Part shown: positions 31,869 to 40,931 of the stretch, piece by piece
Layout: each line of letters opens with the position of its first letter
How positions within the stretch are numbered: the stretch's first letter is position 1
Origin: Gaiellasilicea sp963850995
GTDB lineage: Bacteria; Actinomycetota; Thermoleophilia; Gaiellales; Gaiellaceae
DNA length: 64,000 nucleotides
Assembly (NCBI GenBank): GCA_963850995.1
Contig: CAWKNQ010000026.1
Span: forward strand, 100,918 to 164,917
Direction: 5' to 3'
Notes under the pieces: generated by a model
Databases searched by the model: none
What the model was told of the DNA's origin: nothing
Seen by the model: only the letters and a program-made list of their open reading frames with translations
Program-made: the position numbers and the translations under genes

Positions 31869-34073
31869 CTACGACGGCGTCACGCGGTAGGCGTCGAAGA
31901 CTCCATCGAGGTTGCGGAGGACGGTGAGGAGGGCGCGCAGCTCCTTGACGTCGCCGACCTCGGCCGTGTACCAGTTCCGCGCCATCCCGTCCTCGACCAC
32001 GCCGCCGTAGGAGACGATGTTGGCCCCGTGCTCGGCGAAGCTGCGCGCCACGTCCTCGAGCAGGCGCGGGCGGTCGAACGAGTCGACGGCGACCTGGACG
32101 CGGAAGCTCGACGTGGTCGCTCCGCCGTCCCACTCGACCGGCGTGAAGCGCTCCGGGTTGCGCAGGAGCGCCTTCACGTTCGGGCAGTCCTCGCGGTGGA
32201 TCGTGATCCCGCGCCCCAGCGAGATGTAGCCGAGGATCGGGTCGCCGGGCACCGGCGTGCAGCACTTCGCGAGGCGGACGAGCACGTCGTCGATCCCCTG
32301 CACCTTGATTCCGAGGGTGTCGCCGGCGACGGTCGAGCGCGCCCTCGGCGCCTTGAGCGGAACCACCGCCTCCTCGGCGACCTCGTCCGTCTTCAGCCGC
32401 TGCAGGACCTTGTTGACGATCTGCCCCGACTGGAGCTTGCCCGCGCCGAGCGCGATGTAGAAGTCCTCGGCCTTCCTGAAGCCCGTCTCGCGAATCACCT
32501 GCGCGAGCACGGCGGAGCCCTGGAGCTTCCGGTAGGGCAGGCTCTGGGCTTTCAGCGCCTGGTCGAGGATGTCGCGGCCCTTCGCCTCGGTCTCCCCGCG
32601 CGTCTCGCGCTGGAACCACTGACGAATCTTGTTGCGTGCGCGCGACGACGCGGCGAGGCTCATCCAATCGCGCGACGGGCCGCGGCCGGACTTCGAGGTC
32701 AGGATCTCGACGAAGTCGCCGTTCTTGAGCCGGTAGTGGAGCGGGACGATGCGGCCGTTGATCTTCGCGCCGACGGTCTTGTGGCCGACGTCCGTGTGCA
32801 CGGCGTAGGCGAAGTCGATCGGCGTCGCGCCCTGCGGGAGCGTCTTGACCTCGCCCTTCGGCGTGAAGACGTAGACCTCGTCGTCGAAGAGGTCGGTGCG
32901 GAACGTCTTCATGAACTCCCGCGGATCGGCCTCGTCCTGCTGCCAGTCCAGCAGCGACCTCACCCAGGTGAGCCACTCGTCGTCGGTCTTGCCCTTGCCG
33001 CGCTTGTAGAGCCAGTGCGCTGCGATCCCGTACTCGGCCTCCTCGTGCATCTCTCGGGTGCGCACCTGGATCTCGAGCGGTGTTCCCTCGGGCCCGATCA
33101 CGGTCGTGTGCAGCGAGCGGTACCGGTTGAACTTCGGCATCGCGATGAAGTCCTTGAACCGCCCCGGCATCGGCTTCCAGAGCGAGTGGATCAGGCCGAG
33201 CGCGCCGTAGCAGTCGCGCGTTCCCTCGTCCCCGCCGCGCTCGACGGTCACGCGCATCGCGGTCAGGTCGTAGATCTCGTTGAACTCGCGGCCCTTCTTG
33301 GCCATCTTGTCGTAGATCGAGTAGAAGTGCTTCGCGCGGCCGGCGATCTCCGCAGGGATGTCGACCTTGGCGAGCTCGGCGCCGAGGACGTGGCCTGCCT
33401 TGTCCACGGCCTTCTCGCGGTCGTCGCGGCGCTCTGCGACCATCGCCTTGATCTCGGCGTACTTGCGTGGATGCAGGATCTCGAACGACCGGTCCTCGAG
33501 CTCCCACTTCATGGCATGGATGCCGAGACGGTGCGCGAGGGGCGCGTAGACCTCGAGCGTCTCCTTCGCCTTCCGCACCTGGGCCTGCTTGCCCTGGTAC
33601 TCGATCGTGCGCATGTTGTGGAGGCGATCGGCGAGCTTGATCAGGATCACGCGCACGTCCTGCGCCATCGCCACGATCATCTTGCGGTAGTTCTCGGCGT
33701 CCGACTGCTCGCGGGTCTGGAACGTCGTCCGGGTCAGCTTGGTGACGCCCTCCACGAGCTGTGCGATCTCGTCGCCGAACTCGTTACGCAGGTCCTCGAG
33801 CCCGACCTCCGTGTCCTCGACGGCGTCGTGGAGAAGCGCGGCGGCGAGCGACTGCTCGTCGAGATGGAGCTCCGCACAGATCTTCGCGACCGCCCACGGA
33901 TGGTGGACGAACGGCTCTCCCGAGCGGCGGACCTGGCCTTCGTGCGCGGTCGCCGCGTAGCGGAACGCCCGCGCGAGCAGCTCCTTGTCGACGCCGGGGT
34001 TGTACGCCTCTGCGGCCGCAATCAACTCGTCGACGAGGTCCTGGTGATGCCGATCGACGTCGATGACAGCCAT
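31869..34073 (-). CDS. rel: Bifunctional (p)ppGpp synthetase/hydrolase Rel
   Basis: A 734-residue RSH protein. Hydrolase HD domain (about 40-200) with LLHDAVEDTEVGLEDL and KLADRLHNMRT; synthetase domain (about 240-390) with the RFKD motif of bifunctional enzymes and YRSLHTTVIGPEG; TGS (about 400-465) with GATPIDFAYAVHTDVG; helical and zinc-finger-like region with CCTPVPGDPI; C-terminal ACT (about 660-734). It makes and degrades (p)ppGpp in response to starved ribosomes. I use ATG 34073 (MAVIDVDRHH); a start at 34112 is also in frame. Confidence 0.94.
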   Translation of the reverse strand: MAVIDVDRHHQDLVDELIAAAEAYNPGVDKELLARAFRYAATAHEGQVRRSGEPFVHHPWAVAKICAELHLDEQSLAAALLHDAVEDTEVGLEDLRNEFGDEIAQLVEGVTKLTRTTFQTREQSDAENYRKMIVAMAQDVRVILIKLADRLHNMRTIEYQGKQAQVRKAKETLEVYAPLAHRLGIHAMKWELEDRSFEILHPRKYAEIKAMVAERRDDREKAVDKAGHVLGAELAKVDIPAEIAGRAKHFYSIYDKMAKKGREFNEIYDLTAMRVTVERGGDEGTRDCYGALGLIHSLWKPMPGRFKDFIAMPKFNRYRSLHTTVIGPEGTPLEIQVRTREMHEEAEYGIAAHWLYKRGKGKTDDEWLTWVRSLLDWQQDEADPREFMKTFRTDLFDDEVYVFTPKGEVKTLPQGATPIDFAYAVHTDVGHKTVGAKINGRIVPLHYRLKNGDFVEILTSKSGRGPSRDWMSLAASSRARNKIRQWFQRETRGETEAKGRDILDQALKAQSLPYRKLQGSAVLAQVIRETGFRKAEDFYIALGAGKLQSGQIVNKVLQRLKTDEVAEEAVVPLKAPRARSTVAGDTLGIKVQGIDDVLVRLAKCCTPVPGDPILGYISLGRGITIHREDCPNVKALLRNPERFTPVEWDGGATTSSFRVQVAVDSFDRPRLLEDVARSFAEHGANIVSYGGVVEDGMARNWYTAEVGDVKELRALLTVLRNLDGVFDAYRVTPS

Positions 34074-34140
34074 AACCCCAGTGTACTTCCCGTGTCTGCG
34101 GCCGAAACTCACGCGGAGGAAACCGCGTTGTCACCGAGAA

Positions 34141-34293
34141 ATGATGCTGCCCGTGTCCCTCACACTCCGCCGCCGTGAACGAAAGGCACGCAAGGTCGCG
34201 CGCCTGCTCGTCTCGCTCGACGACACGGCCCGGACGGTGCGCCGCGCACCGCGGCGACGCTCGCTCCGCGCGTCGCTAGGCGGCGCGCGGTAG
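34141..34293 (+). CDS. Possible short Arg-rich protein
   Basis: A 50-residue frame from ATG 34141, with 14 or more Arg/Lys residues, lying in the 202-base gap between the divergent-facing rel start and the recJ stop and overlapping recJ by 18 bases. It has no good ribosome site and no recognisable domain. It may be a spurious frame; I list it because the stretch otherwise has no feature. Confidence 0.25.
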   Translation: MMLPVSLTLRRRERKARKVARLLVSLDDTARTVRRAPRRRSLRASLGGAR

Positions 34294-36150
34294 TTCGTCT
34301 GCCATCGGCCTGGCGTCGGCGAGAAGCGCCCTGAACGTCTCCGACTCGTAGAGTTGGCGACGCGCACCGGCCGTGAGCTCGAGCTCGGCGAAGATCGCGC
34401 GCGCCTCGGGGGTCCATGCCTCCTCGCCCGCGCGCCAGAGCTCGGCGAGGCTCGTCCGCAGCTCCTCGTAGGCGTCCGGCGCGTCGAAGAGCCGGCGGAT
34501 TACGACCTGCGGAGCCACGGTGCCGTTCCAACGGTTCTCGGTCAGCCGGCAGGCGAGGTCGTAGCGGACCTCGCGGCGTAGCCGGTCGAGCTGCGCGCCG
34601 AGGCCGAAGGCGATCGCCGAGCCGGCGTCGCGGCCGCCCTGCCGGATGCGGAAGCGAAGGTGCTTCCCCTCTCCGACGACGCCGGGCTGCACCGCCTCGC
34701 AGCCCGGGACGAGCAGGGTCACGTCGGGGTTGCCGAGCCCGAACGGCGCCAGGCGTTCGAGCTCCGTGGCCAGGCGAAGTGTCAGCGCCGAGCCCGGGAC
34801 GATCGCGTCGATCCGCGTCACCGGGGCGAGATCGCCGTCGCCGAGCCGCTCGTCGGCGTGCGCGGCGAATGCCTCCGCGAAAGCGTCGAGCGCCGCCGGG
34901 TCGATCGAGAGGCCGGCGGCGGCGCGGTGGCCGCCGAAGCGGCTGAGGTGCTCCGAGCAAGCGCCGAGCGCACCGTGCAGGTCGAAGCCGGCGACCGAGC
35001 GGCCCGAGCCCTTCCACTCGCCCTCGCCGCCCGCGATCAGGACGACCGGCCGGTTGAAGCGCTCGACGAGGCGCGAGGCCACGATCCCGATCACGCCCTC
35101 GTGCCAGTCCTCGCCCCAGATCACGTAGCCGCGCCGGCGTCGCTTCGCCTCGGGCCACGACTCGACGGCAGCGACGGCCGCGCGGCGGATCCTGTCCTCG
35201 ACGGCCTGGCGGTCGCGGTTGAGCGTCTCCAGCTCACCCGCGAGCCGCTTTGCCTCGTCCGCGTCGGTGGTGAGGAGCAGCTCGAGCGCGGCGTCGGGCC
35301 GGCCGAGGCGGCCCGCGGCGTTGATCCGGGGCGCGAGCCGAAAGCCGACCGCCGCGGCGTCGACCGCAGCGGGGTCGACGCGCGCGTTGCGCATGAGGGC
35401 CTGCAGGCCGGGACGTTGCGTCCGAGCGAGCGCGCGCAGGCCGGCGATCGCGAGCGAGCGGTTCTCGTCGAGCAGCGGCACGACGTCTGCGATCGTCGCC
35501 AGGGCGACGAGGTCGAGGTACGGGGCGACGTCGACGCCGAGCGCCTGGGCGAGCTTGCAGACGACGCCGGTTCCGCAGAGCTCCGGGAACGGATAGCCGG
35601 ACGGCTGCGTCGCGACCACCGGGCAATCGGGCAGCGTCGGGCCCGGGCGATGGTGGTCGGTGACGATCACCTCCAGCCCGCGCGCCTTCGCCGCCGCGAC
35701 CTCCTCCACTGCGGTGATCCCGCAGTCGACGGTGAGGAGGAGCGCGCAGCCCTCGTCGGCGAGGCGGGAGATCGTGTCGCCCGAGACGCCGTAGCCCTCC
35801 TCGAAGCGGCTCGGCAGGTGCCAGTCGACCTCGGCGCCGAGCGCGCGCAGCGTCAGCACGGCGAGCGCGGTCGCGCAGATGCCGTCCACGTCGTAGTCGC
35901 CGTGCACGCAGATCCGCTTGCCGCCGGCGATCGCGGTGCGGATCCGCTCGACCGCGTCGGCCATGTCGCCGAGCAGAAACGGGTCGTGCGGCTCGATCTC
36001 GCCGCCGACGAACGCGCGCGCATCCTCGACGTCGCGATACCCGCGCCTGACGAGCACGGCCGCGGTGATCTCGCTGACCTCCAGCGCTTCCGCCAGGGCT
36101 CTGACCTGGGAGTAGTCACAGTTCTCGATCGTCCAGGAGCCCTCGCGCAT
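34276..36150 (-). CDS. recJ: Single-stranded-DNA-specific exonuclease RecJ
   Basis: A 624-residue DHH/DHHA1 exonuclease acting 5' to 3' on single-stranded DNA in recombination and mismatch repair. Metal-binding motifs in order: VHGDYDVDGICATAL, LLLTVDCGI, VIVTDHHRPG and the DHHA1 GGHRAAAG motif, followed by an OB domain and a C-terminal extension. ATG 36150 gives MREGSW; GTG 36156 is two codons further. Upstream are tandem dyad repeats rather than a gene. Confidence 0.93.
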   Translation of the reverse strand: MREGSWTIENCDYSQVRALAEALEVSEITAAVLVRRGYRDVEDARAFVGGEIEPHDPFLLGDMADAVERIRTAIAGGKRICVHGDYDVDGICATALAVLTLRALGAEVDWHLPSRFEEGYGVSGDTISRLADEGCALLLTVDCGITAVEEVAAAKARGLEVIVTDHHRPGPTLPDCPVVATQPSGYPFPELCGTGVVCKLAQALGVDVAPYLDLVALATIADVVPLLDENRSLAIAGLRALARTQRPGLQALMRNARVDPAAVDAAAVGFRLAPRINAAGRLGRPDAALELLLTTDADEAKRLAGELETLNRDRQAVEDRIRRAAVAAVESWPEAKRRRRGYVIWGEDWHEGVIGIVASRLVERFNRPVVLIAGGEGEWKGSGRSVAGFDLHGALGACSEHLSRFGGHRAAAGLSIDPAALDAFAEAFAAHADERLGDGDLAPVTRIDAIVPGSALTLRLATELERLAPFGLGNPDVTLLVPGCEAVQPGVVGEGKHLRFRIRQGGRDAGSAIAFGLGAQLDRLRREVRYDLACRLTENRWNGTVAPQVVIRRLFDAPDAYEELRTSLAELWRAGEEAWTPEARAIFAELELTAGARRQLYESETFRALLADARPMADELPRAA

Positions 36151-36197
36151 CGGCACACGACGGTACGGCCACCACCGGACGACGCCGCCGGCCCGGG

Positions 36198-36348
36198 GCC
36201 GAAGCGGACATGAGGGGTCCTGGCCCCGACGTGTCCGCGACGGACGATGGCGTCGTGCCGCTCGAGCCGCTGGCGACGCCGTTCGCGCGAGCCGAAGCGG
36301 ACACGACGGGGCCAGGCCCCGACATGTCCCGAACGGACGGTCGCGTCG
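36198..36348. repeat. Two direct repeats (93-base period) each with a GGGGCC-centred dyad
   Basis: A 58-base unit at 36198-36255 recurs at 36291-36348 with roughly 48 matches, starting GCCGAAGCGGACA and ending GGCGTCG/GCGTCG. Each unit contains a 31-base dyad of the form GGACA..GGGGCC-A-GGCCCC..TGTCC (13 of 15 positions symmetric in the second copy, 11 of 15 in the first). The second unit abuts the stop codon of the small membrane protein at 36349. The 192-base gap upstream of recJ holds no gene. Confidence 0.65.
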
Positions 36349-36555
36349 CTACGCCTCGGAGCGGTCGCGGTCGCGGAGCGAGTCGCGCACGATCTTTACC
36401 CAGAGCAGGATCACGCCCGCGAGCAGGCCGAGCGCGGCGACGGCGATCGGCGTGTAGACCGCCATCTCCGAGTACGAGTACTTCGTCACCCACGTGCCGA
36501 CGAGCCACACCGCCAGCACGAAGAAGATCATCGGGATCACGAGCCGCCTCTCCAC
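36349..36555 (-). CDS. Small two-TM membrane protein
   Basis: A 68-residue protein with two hydrophobic helices (VIPMIFFVLAVWLVGTWV and VAALGLLAGVILLWV) and a short basic/acidic C-terminus. The ATG at 36555 is divergent from the gene at 36581 with 25 bases between starts. No known domain; conserved-looking by composition. Confidence 0.7.
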   Translation of the reverse strand: MERRLVIPMIFFVLAVWLVGTWVTKYSYSEMAVYTPIAVAALGLLAGVILLWVKIVRDSLRDRDRSEA

Positions 36556-36580
36556 CGGCCGGAGGGTAGCCTTTCGCGTC

Positions 36581-37036
36581 GTGAGCGAGACGAACTACGC
36601 CTCGGGCGACGAATACGTGGTCGAGTTCCTCGGCTACCGCTTCGGCTTCAACGCCGAGGACTTCGAGGAGCGGATCACCGCCGCGGCCGTCCGCCTCGGC
36701 CTGATCGGGTCGAACGACCTCGACGAGGAGGAGACCGCCGACCTCGTAGAGCTCGCCGCGGACGGGCGCATCGCGGAGCCACGCAGCCCGCTCGGCCGCT
36801 ACCTCGTCCGGCACTGGGAGCGCGTCGGCCTGCTCGAGGGCGAGTCGCTCGTCTACTGGCTGCGCAAGCTCGTCTTCCGCGGCGCCTGGCTCGACCACCG
36901 CGTGAAGGAGGGACTGCTCGAGGTCACCTGGGACGAGGAGACGGGCGATTTCGGCTACGCGGAGCCCCGCGGCGGCCGCGCCCTGCTCGAGCTCGCTCCC
37001 GTGCCTTCCTGGCACGAGCTCCAGTTCAGGCGTTGA
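36581..37036 (+). CDS. Conserved soluble protein of unknown function
   Basis: A 151-residue acidic protein beginning at GTG 36581 (VSETNYASGDEYVVEFLGYRF in part), with no membrane helix. The GRYLVRHWERVGLLEGESLVYWLRK segment is helical and amphipathic; WDEETGDFGYAEPRGGRALLEL near the end is strand-like. I do not recognise the family. It lies between the divergent small membrane protein and a membrane protein gene 36 bases downstream. Confidence 0.65.
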   Translation: MSETNYASGDEYVVEFLGYRFGFNAEDFEERITAAAVRLGLIGSNDLDEEETADLVELAADGRIAEPRSPLGRYLVRHWERVGLLEGESLVYWLRKLVFRGAWLDHRVKEGLLEVTWDEETGDFGYAEPRGGRALLELAPVPSWHELQFRR

Positions 37037-37072
37037 ACGACCACCCCCCGTGCTCCTGGCGCGTCGCTCGCG

Positions 37073-37900
37073 GTGCGTAGGCCGGTGGAACAGTACGGAG
37101 GTACGGGCCGCCGCAAGAGCGCCACGACCGACCCCGATCCCTCTGCCCGCCTTCGGCGGGACGCTGCGCCGGAGGCCGGCTCTGCCGGCCGGGAGGCGCA
37201 GCCGGCCAGGAGTGCGGGGGCGCTCGTCGGCTTCATCGGCGTTTTGCTCGCCGTCGACACCCAGGTCGACGCCCGTGCCCAGCTCCTGCTCGGAGTCGCC
37301 GCCTGGATCGCGCTCGCGCTCGCGTTGCGCCACGCGACGCCGCTGCTGCGGGCGCAGACACTCGTCGTCGTCGCGGTTGCCACGTGTGCCGAGGTCGTCG
37401 GCTCGATCGTCTGGGGCGTCTACACCTACCGGCTCGAGAACCTGCCCTCGTTCGTGCCGCCGTGCCACGGCCTCGTCTACCTCGCGGGCGTCTCGCTCGC
37501 GCTGTGGGCAGCGCCGCGGCGGGAGCTGCTCGTCCGCGTCACGCTCGTCGCCGTCCTCGCCTGGGGGATCGCCGGCGTGACGGTGCTGCCGCGGGCCGAC
37601 GTCGGCGGCGCGCTCGGCGCCGCCTTGCTCGCCGTCTACCTGCTGCGCGGCCGCGCGCCGGCCGTCTATGCAGGCGTCTTCCTCGTCGTCGCCTGGCTGG
37701 AGCTGTACGGCACGGCGATCGGGACCTGGGAGTGGGCGGCCGCGATACCCGGCACGGGCGTGCCGCAGGGAAACCCGCCGAGCGGGGTCGCCTCCGGCTA
37801 CGTCTTCTTCGACATCGTCGCGCTCGCGCTCGCGCCTTGGCTCATTCGGCTGGCAGCGAGAACCCGACCGGGCTCTCGGCCGCTGCCCGACGCAGCGTGA
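37073..37900 (+). CDS. Polytopic integral membrane protein
   Basis: A 275-residue protein with about 40 polar N-terminal residues rich in Arg, Gly and Ala, then seven or so hydrophobic helices (for example LLLGVAAWIALALAL, TLVVVAVATCAEVVG, VTLVAVLAWGIAGVTVL, AVYAGVFLVVAWLEL). The N-terminal tail may be untranslated in reality if a later start is used; GTG 37073 is the first in frame. No transporter signature could be read. The 3' end overlaps the convergent gene by 59 bases. Confidence 0.65.
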   Translation: MRRPVEQYGGTGRRKSATTDPDPSARLRRDAAPEAGSAGREAQPARSAGALVGFIGVLLAVDTQVDARAQLLLGVAAWIALALALRHATPLLRAQTLVVVAVATCAEVVGSIVWGVYTYRLENLPSFVPPCHGLVYLAGVSLALWAAPRRELLVRVTLVAVLAWGIAGVTVLPRADVGGALGAALLAVYLLRGRAPAVYAGVFLVVAWLELYGTAIGTWEWAAAIPGTGVPQGNPPSGVASGYVFFDIVALALAPWLIRLAARTRPGSRPLPDAA

Positions 37901-38156
37901 GCTGGCGGATCGCGCCGAGCGGGACGATCACCTCCTGGGGCTCGCCCTCGCCTCCGTGTGGAACGAGCGTCAGAAAGCCGTAGCCCGGCTCCGGCGAGAG
38001 CGACGCGAGCCGGAACAGGGCGCCGTCGGAGAGCTCCACCTCCACCATCGCCTTGTCGAGCCCGTGCTCCGCCGCGAACGCCTCGATCCGGCGATGGATC
38101 CGCTTGACGAGCTCGTCGACCGGCCCGGCCATCCCCGGAATCCAGAGGTCAGGCAT
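37842..38156 (-). CDS. Conserved 104-residue protein of unknown function
   Basis: A soluble protein from ATG 38156 (MPDLWIPGMAGPVDELVKR). A helix (IHRRIEAFAAEHGLDKAMVEV) is followed by strands in ELSDGALFRLASLSPEPGYG, FLTLVPHGGEGEPQEVIVPLG and a last strand-turn with LTLRRAAAESPVGFSLP. This is a small alpha/beta fold without catalytic motifs. It lies 10 bases after the helicase gene on the same strand, so it may be co-transcribed with it. Confidence 0.65.
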   Translation of the reverse strand: MPDLWIPGMAGPVDELVKRIHRRIEAFAAEHGLDKAMVEVELSDGALFRLASLSPEPGYGFLTLVPHGGEGEPQEVIVPLGAIRQLTLRRAAAESPVGFSLPAE

Positions 38157-38166
38157 ACGCCGGACT

Positions 38167-40120
38167 CTACGCCAGCCCGAGCTCGGCGGGCAGCGGCCGC
38201 GCGTGGAGGACAACAAGCGTCGTCGTCGGCCGCGTGAGCGCGACGTAGAGCTCGCGCAGGCCCTGCGGCCCCGCGGCGACGAGCGCAGGCTCGACGACGA
38301 TCACGTGGTCGAACTCGAGACCTTTGGCCGACCTCGGGGTCAGAAGCGGGATCCCGTCGAAGGCGCTCTCGTGTGCGAGCGCAGGCTCGACGAGCTCCTC
38401 CGGGACGATCAGCGCGACGAGGCCGTCCTCGCGCGCGAGCCGCGACGCCTCACGGTAGGCGTCGCGCAGAAGGGTCTCCTCGGCGACCCGCCGGATCGTC
38501 GGCTCGGCGCCGCCGGCACGGTACGCAAGGGGGCGCTCGATCCCGGGAGCGATCGTGTCCAGCAGCGGCAGCGCGAGCTCCATGATCTCGCGCGGCACAC
38601 GGTAGGCATGACGGAGCTCCTCGATCGTCGGCGTCACCACCGCGGGGGAGGTGCGGCAGCACGTCGTCCCAGCTCTCGTAGACGACGGCGCCGGTGCCCT
38701 GCGCGACGTCGCCGAGAATCGTGAGCGCGCCGTCCCGAGCCCGCCTTGCGATCATCCGCAGCTGCATCGGGGTGAGATCCTGCGCCTCGTCCACGATCAC
38801 GTGGTCGTAGGTGCGGGGCGGCGAGCCGACGAGCGCGTGCGCCTCGTCCAGCAGCGGCACGTCGGCCTCGCTCCACCCTGCGCCGCGGCGACGGAGCAGG
38901 CGCTGCTCGGCGGGCTCGAGGAGGTCCGCCGCGGCATCGGCCAGGAACGCGGGCGTCGTGAAGAGTGAGCGGACGAGCTTCTCGGGCGTGACGAGCGGCC
39001 AGGCACGATCGAGGACGCGGCTCAGCTCGCCGCTCGACCGGAGGGCCTTCTCGACCTCCTCCCCGTCCCGGACGGCGCCGCCCTGGAGGATCCGCCCGTA
39101 CTCGCCGTAGAAGCTGCGCACGATCGCCATGCGGAAGCGCTCGCGCGCCGCGGCTGTCGTGCCGTGCTCCGCCCGGATCTCCTCGAGCAACCGGCGCTGC
39201 TCGCGGGCGCGGACGCGGATGTACTCGCCCTCGAGCTTCAGGATCAGCTCCTCCGGCTCGGCGGCGAGGCGCAGCTCGACGGCGCGTGCGATCACCTCGG
39301 CCAGGCGGACGTCGGCTTTGAGCCGCGCGACCTCGGGCGGGTCGGCCACCGTCGGCTCGATCCCCTCGACGAGCTCCGTGACGGCGAGCTGGGCGACGCT
39401 GTCCTCGCCGAGCGCCGGCAGGACGTGGGAGACGTACTCCATGAACGTCCGGTTCGGGCCGACGACGAGCACGCGGCTGCGGGCGTTGCGCTCCCGCTCC
39501 GTGTAGATGAGCCAGGACGCCCGGTGCAGCCCGACCGCGGTCTTGCCCGTGCCCGGCCCACCCTGGATCACGAGCGGCCGGCCCGGCTCGCGGGTGATCA
39601 GCCGGTACTGGTCGGCCTGGATCGTCGCGACGATGTCGCGCATGCGCGTGTCGCGGCTGCGCTCGAGCTCCTCGAGCAGGAAGTCGCCGACGCTCGCGCC
39701 GTCCAGCGTCGAGCCGTCGAACGCCTCGTCCGCGATGTCGAGCAGCTTGCGCCCGTGCGCGCGGAAGCGGCGGCGGAGCGTGACGCGCTGCGGGTCCTGC
39801 GGCGTCGCCGTGTAGAACGGCCTCGCCGCCGGCGCCTGCCAGTTGACGACGACCTGCTCGCCTTCGTCGTCGTGCACCCAGCGGCGGCCGACGTAGAGGG
39901 CACGCTCGACCGCCTCGAAGTCGAGCCGCCCGAACAGGAGCCCTCGCTCGGCATCCTCGAACGTCGCCAGCCGCTTCGCCGTCCAGGCGTCGAGCGCGGC
40001 CTGCGCGACCTCGCCGTCCGCGGCATCGGCGGCGCGCGTCACGATCTCGCGCATCCGCTCGAGGCACGCGTAGGCGTGGTCGACGTAGGCCTGCTCGGCT
40101 TTCAGCTCGGGATGGCTCAT
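38167..40120 (-). CDS. helD: UvrD/HelD-like superfamily 1 helicase (HelD/HelR type), frameshifted
   Basis: N-terminal HelD-type arm (YVDHAYACLERMREIV), then an SF1 motor with Walker A QGGPGTGKTAVGLHRA, VLVVGPNRTFMEYVSHVLPALGE in part, and Walker B HVIVDEAQDLTPMQL. After WDDVLPHLPRG, at about 38640 in a CCCC/GG run, the frame shifts; the other frame continues VTPTIEELRHAYRVP to AKGLEFDHVIVVEP and VALTRPTTTLVVLH at stop 38167. Repaired length is about 650 residues. Actinobacterial HelD/HelR proteins displace RNA polymerase from DNA and can protect it from rifampicin. ATG 40120 is divergent from the transglycosylase gene. Confidence 0.8.
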
Positions 40121-40145
40121 AGCCCGACAAGCCTAGACTCGGTGC

Positions 40146-40931
40146 GTGAGAGCCGTCCTCGCCGTCCTGGCGTTGCTCGCGGCGCCTGCACCGGAGGCGC
40201 CGCTGCCCAAGAGTCCGGCGGCGATCACTCAGGCGCTCGAGCGGACGACTGCGAGCCTGCATGCCGCGATCGACGACTGGCAATCCGGCGCCGGGGCGAG
40301 CGGACCGGCGCCTCGGAACGTCTCGCTGTGGGCCCTGCACCAGCAGCGGCTCTTCCTCGCGCTCACCTATGACGCAGAGCTCGGCCGCCGCACGCGGCCG
40401 CTGCTCAACCGCGAGGCGCGCGAGACGCTCGCCGCGCGGCAGGCGCTCGTTCGCCTGACGCCGCCGACCCGGCGGCCACCTAGCTCGTTCCGCACCGGTC
40501 CCGCTGCTCCCGCCGCCTCCCTCCTGCGCTGGTACCGCGAGGCCGAGCGGCGCTTCGGCGTCGAGTGGGAGGTGCTCGCGGCCGTCAACTTCGTCGAGAC
40601 GGGCTTCGGGCGCCTGCGCTCCGACAGCACCGCCGGCGCTCAAGGACCGATGCAGTTCCTCCCGGCGACGTGGCGCGCGTACGGGCTCGGCGGCGACGTC
40701 GACGACCCGCGCGACGCGATCCTCGGCGCGGCCAATTACCTGCGGGCGTCAGGCGCTCCGCGGAACCTCCGCGGCGCGCTCTTCGCCTACAACCACTCGT
40801 CGCTCTACGTCGATGCGGTCGTCCGTTACGCAGCTCAGATGCGGCGCAACGAGCGCATCTTCTTCGCCTACCACGCCTGGCAGGTGTTCATCAAGACGCC
40901 GGCCGGCCCGCGCCGGATCACGGATCCCTAG
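40146..40931 (+). CDS. Secreted lytic transglycosylase
   Basis: A 261-residue protein: N-terminal signal-like segment (VLAVLALLAAPAP), a helical region, and a C-terminal SLT domain (about 125-255). The catalytic Glu is in AVNFVETGFGRL, followed by AGAQGPMQFLPATW and the AYNHSSLYVDAVV motif. It cleaves the MurNAc-GlcNAc bond of peptidoglycan to form 1,6-anhydro ends. Start GTG 40146, 25 bases from the divergent helicase start. The stop overlaps the ruvB 3' end by four bases. Confidence 0.87.
   Translation: MRAVLAVLALLAAPAPEAPLPKSPAAITQALERTTASLHAAIDDWQSGAGASGPAPRNVSLWALHQQRLFLALTYDAELGRRTRPLLNREARETLAARQALVRLTPPTRRPPSSFRTGPAAPAASLLRWYREAERRFGVEWEVLAAVNFVETGFGRLRSDSTAGAQGPMQFLPATWRAYGLGGDVDDPRDAILGAANYLRASGAPRNLRGALFAYNHSSLYVDAVVRYAAQMRRNERIFFAYHAWQVFIKTPAGPRRITDP

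Noticed and set aside
34141..34293. A confident small gene between rel and recJ
   Set aside because: No ribosome site or family match; kept only as a low-confidence entry.
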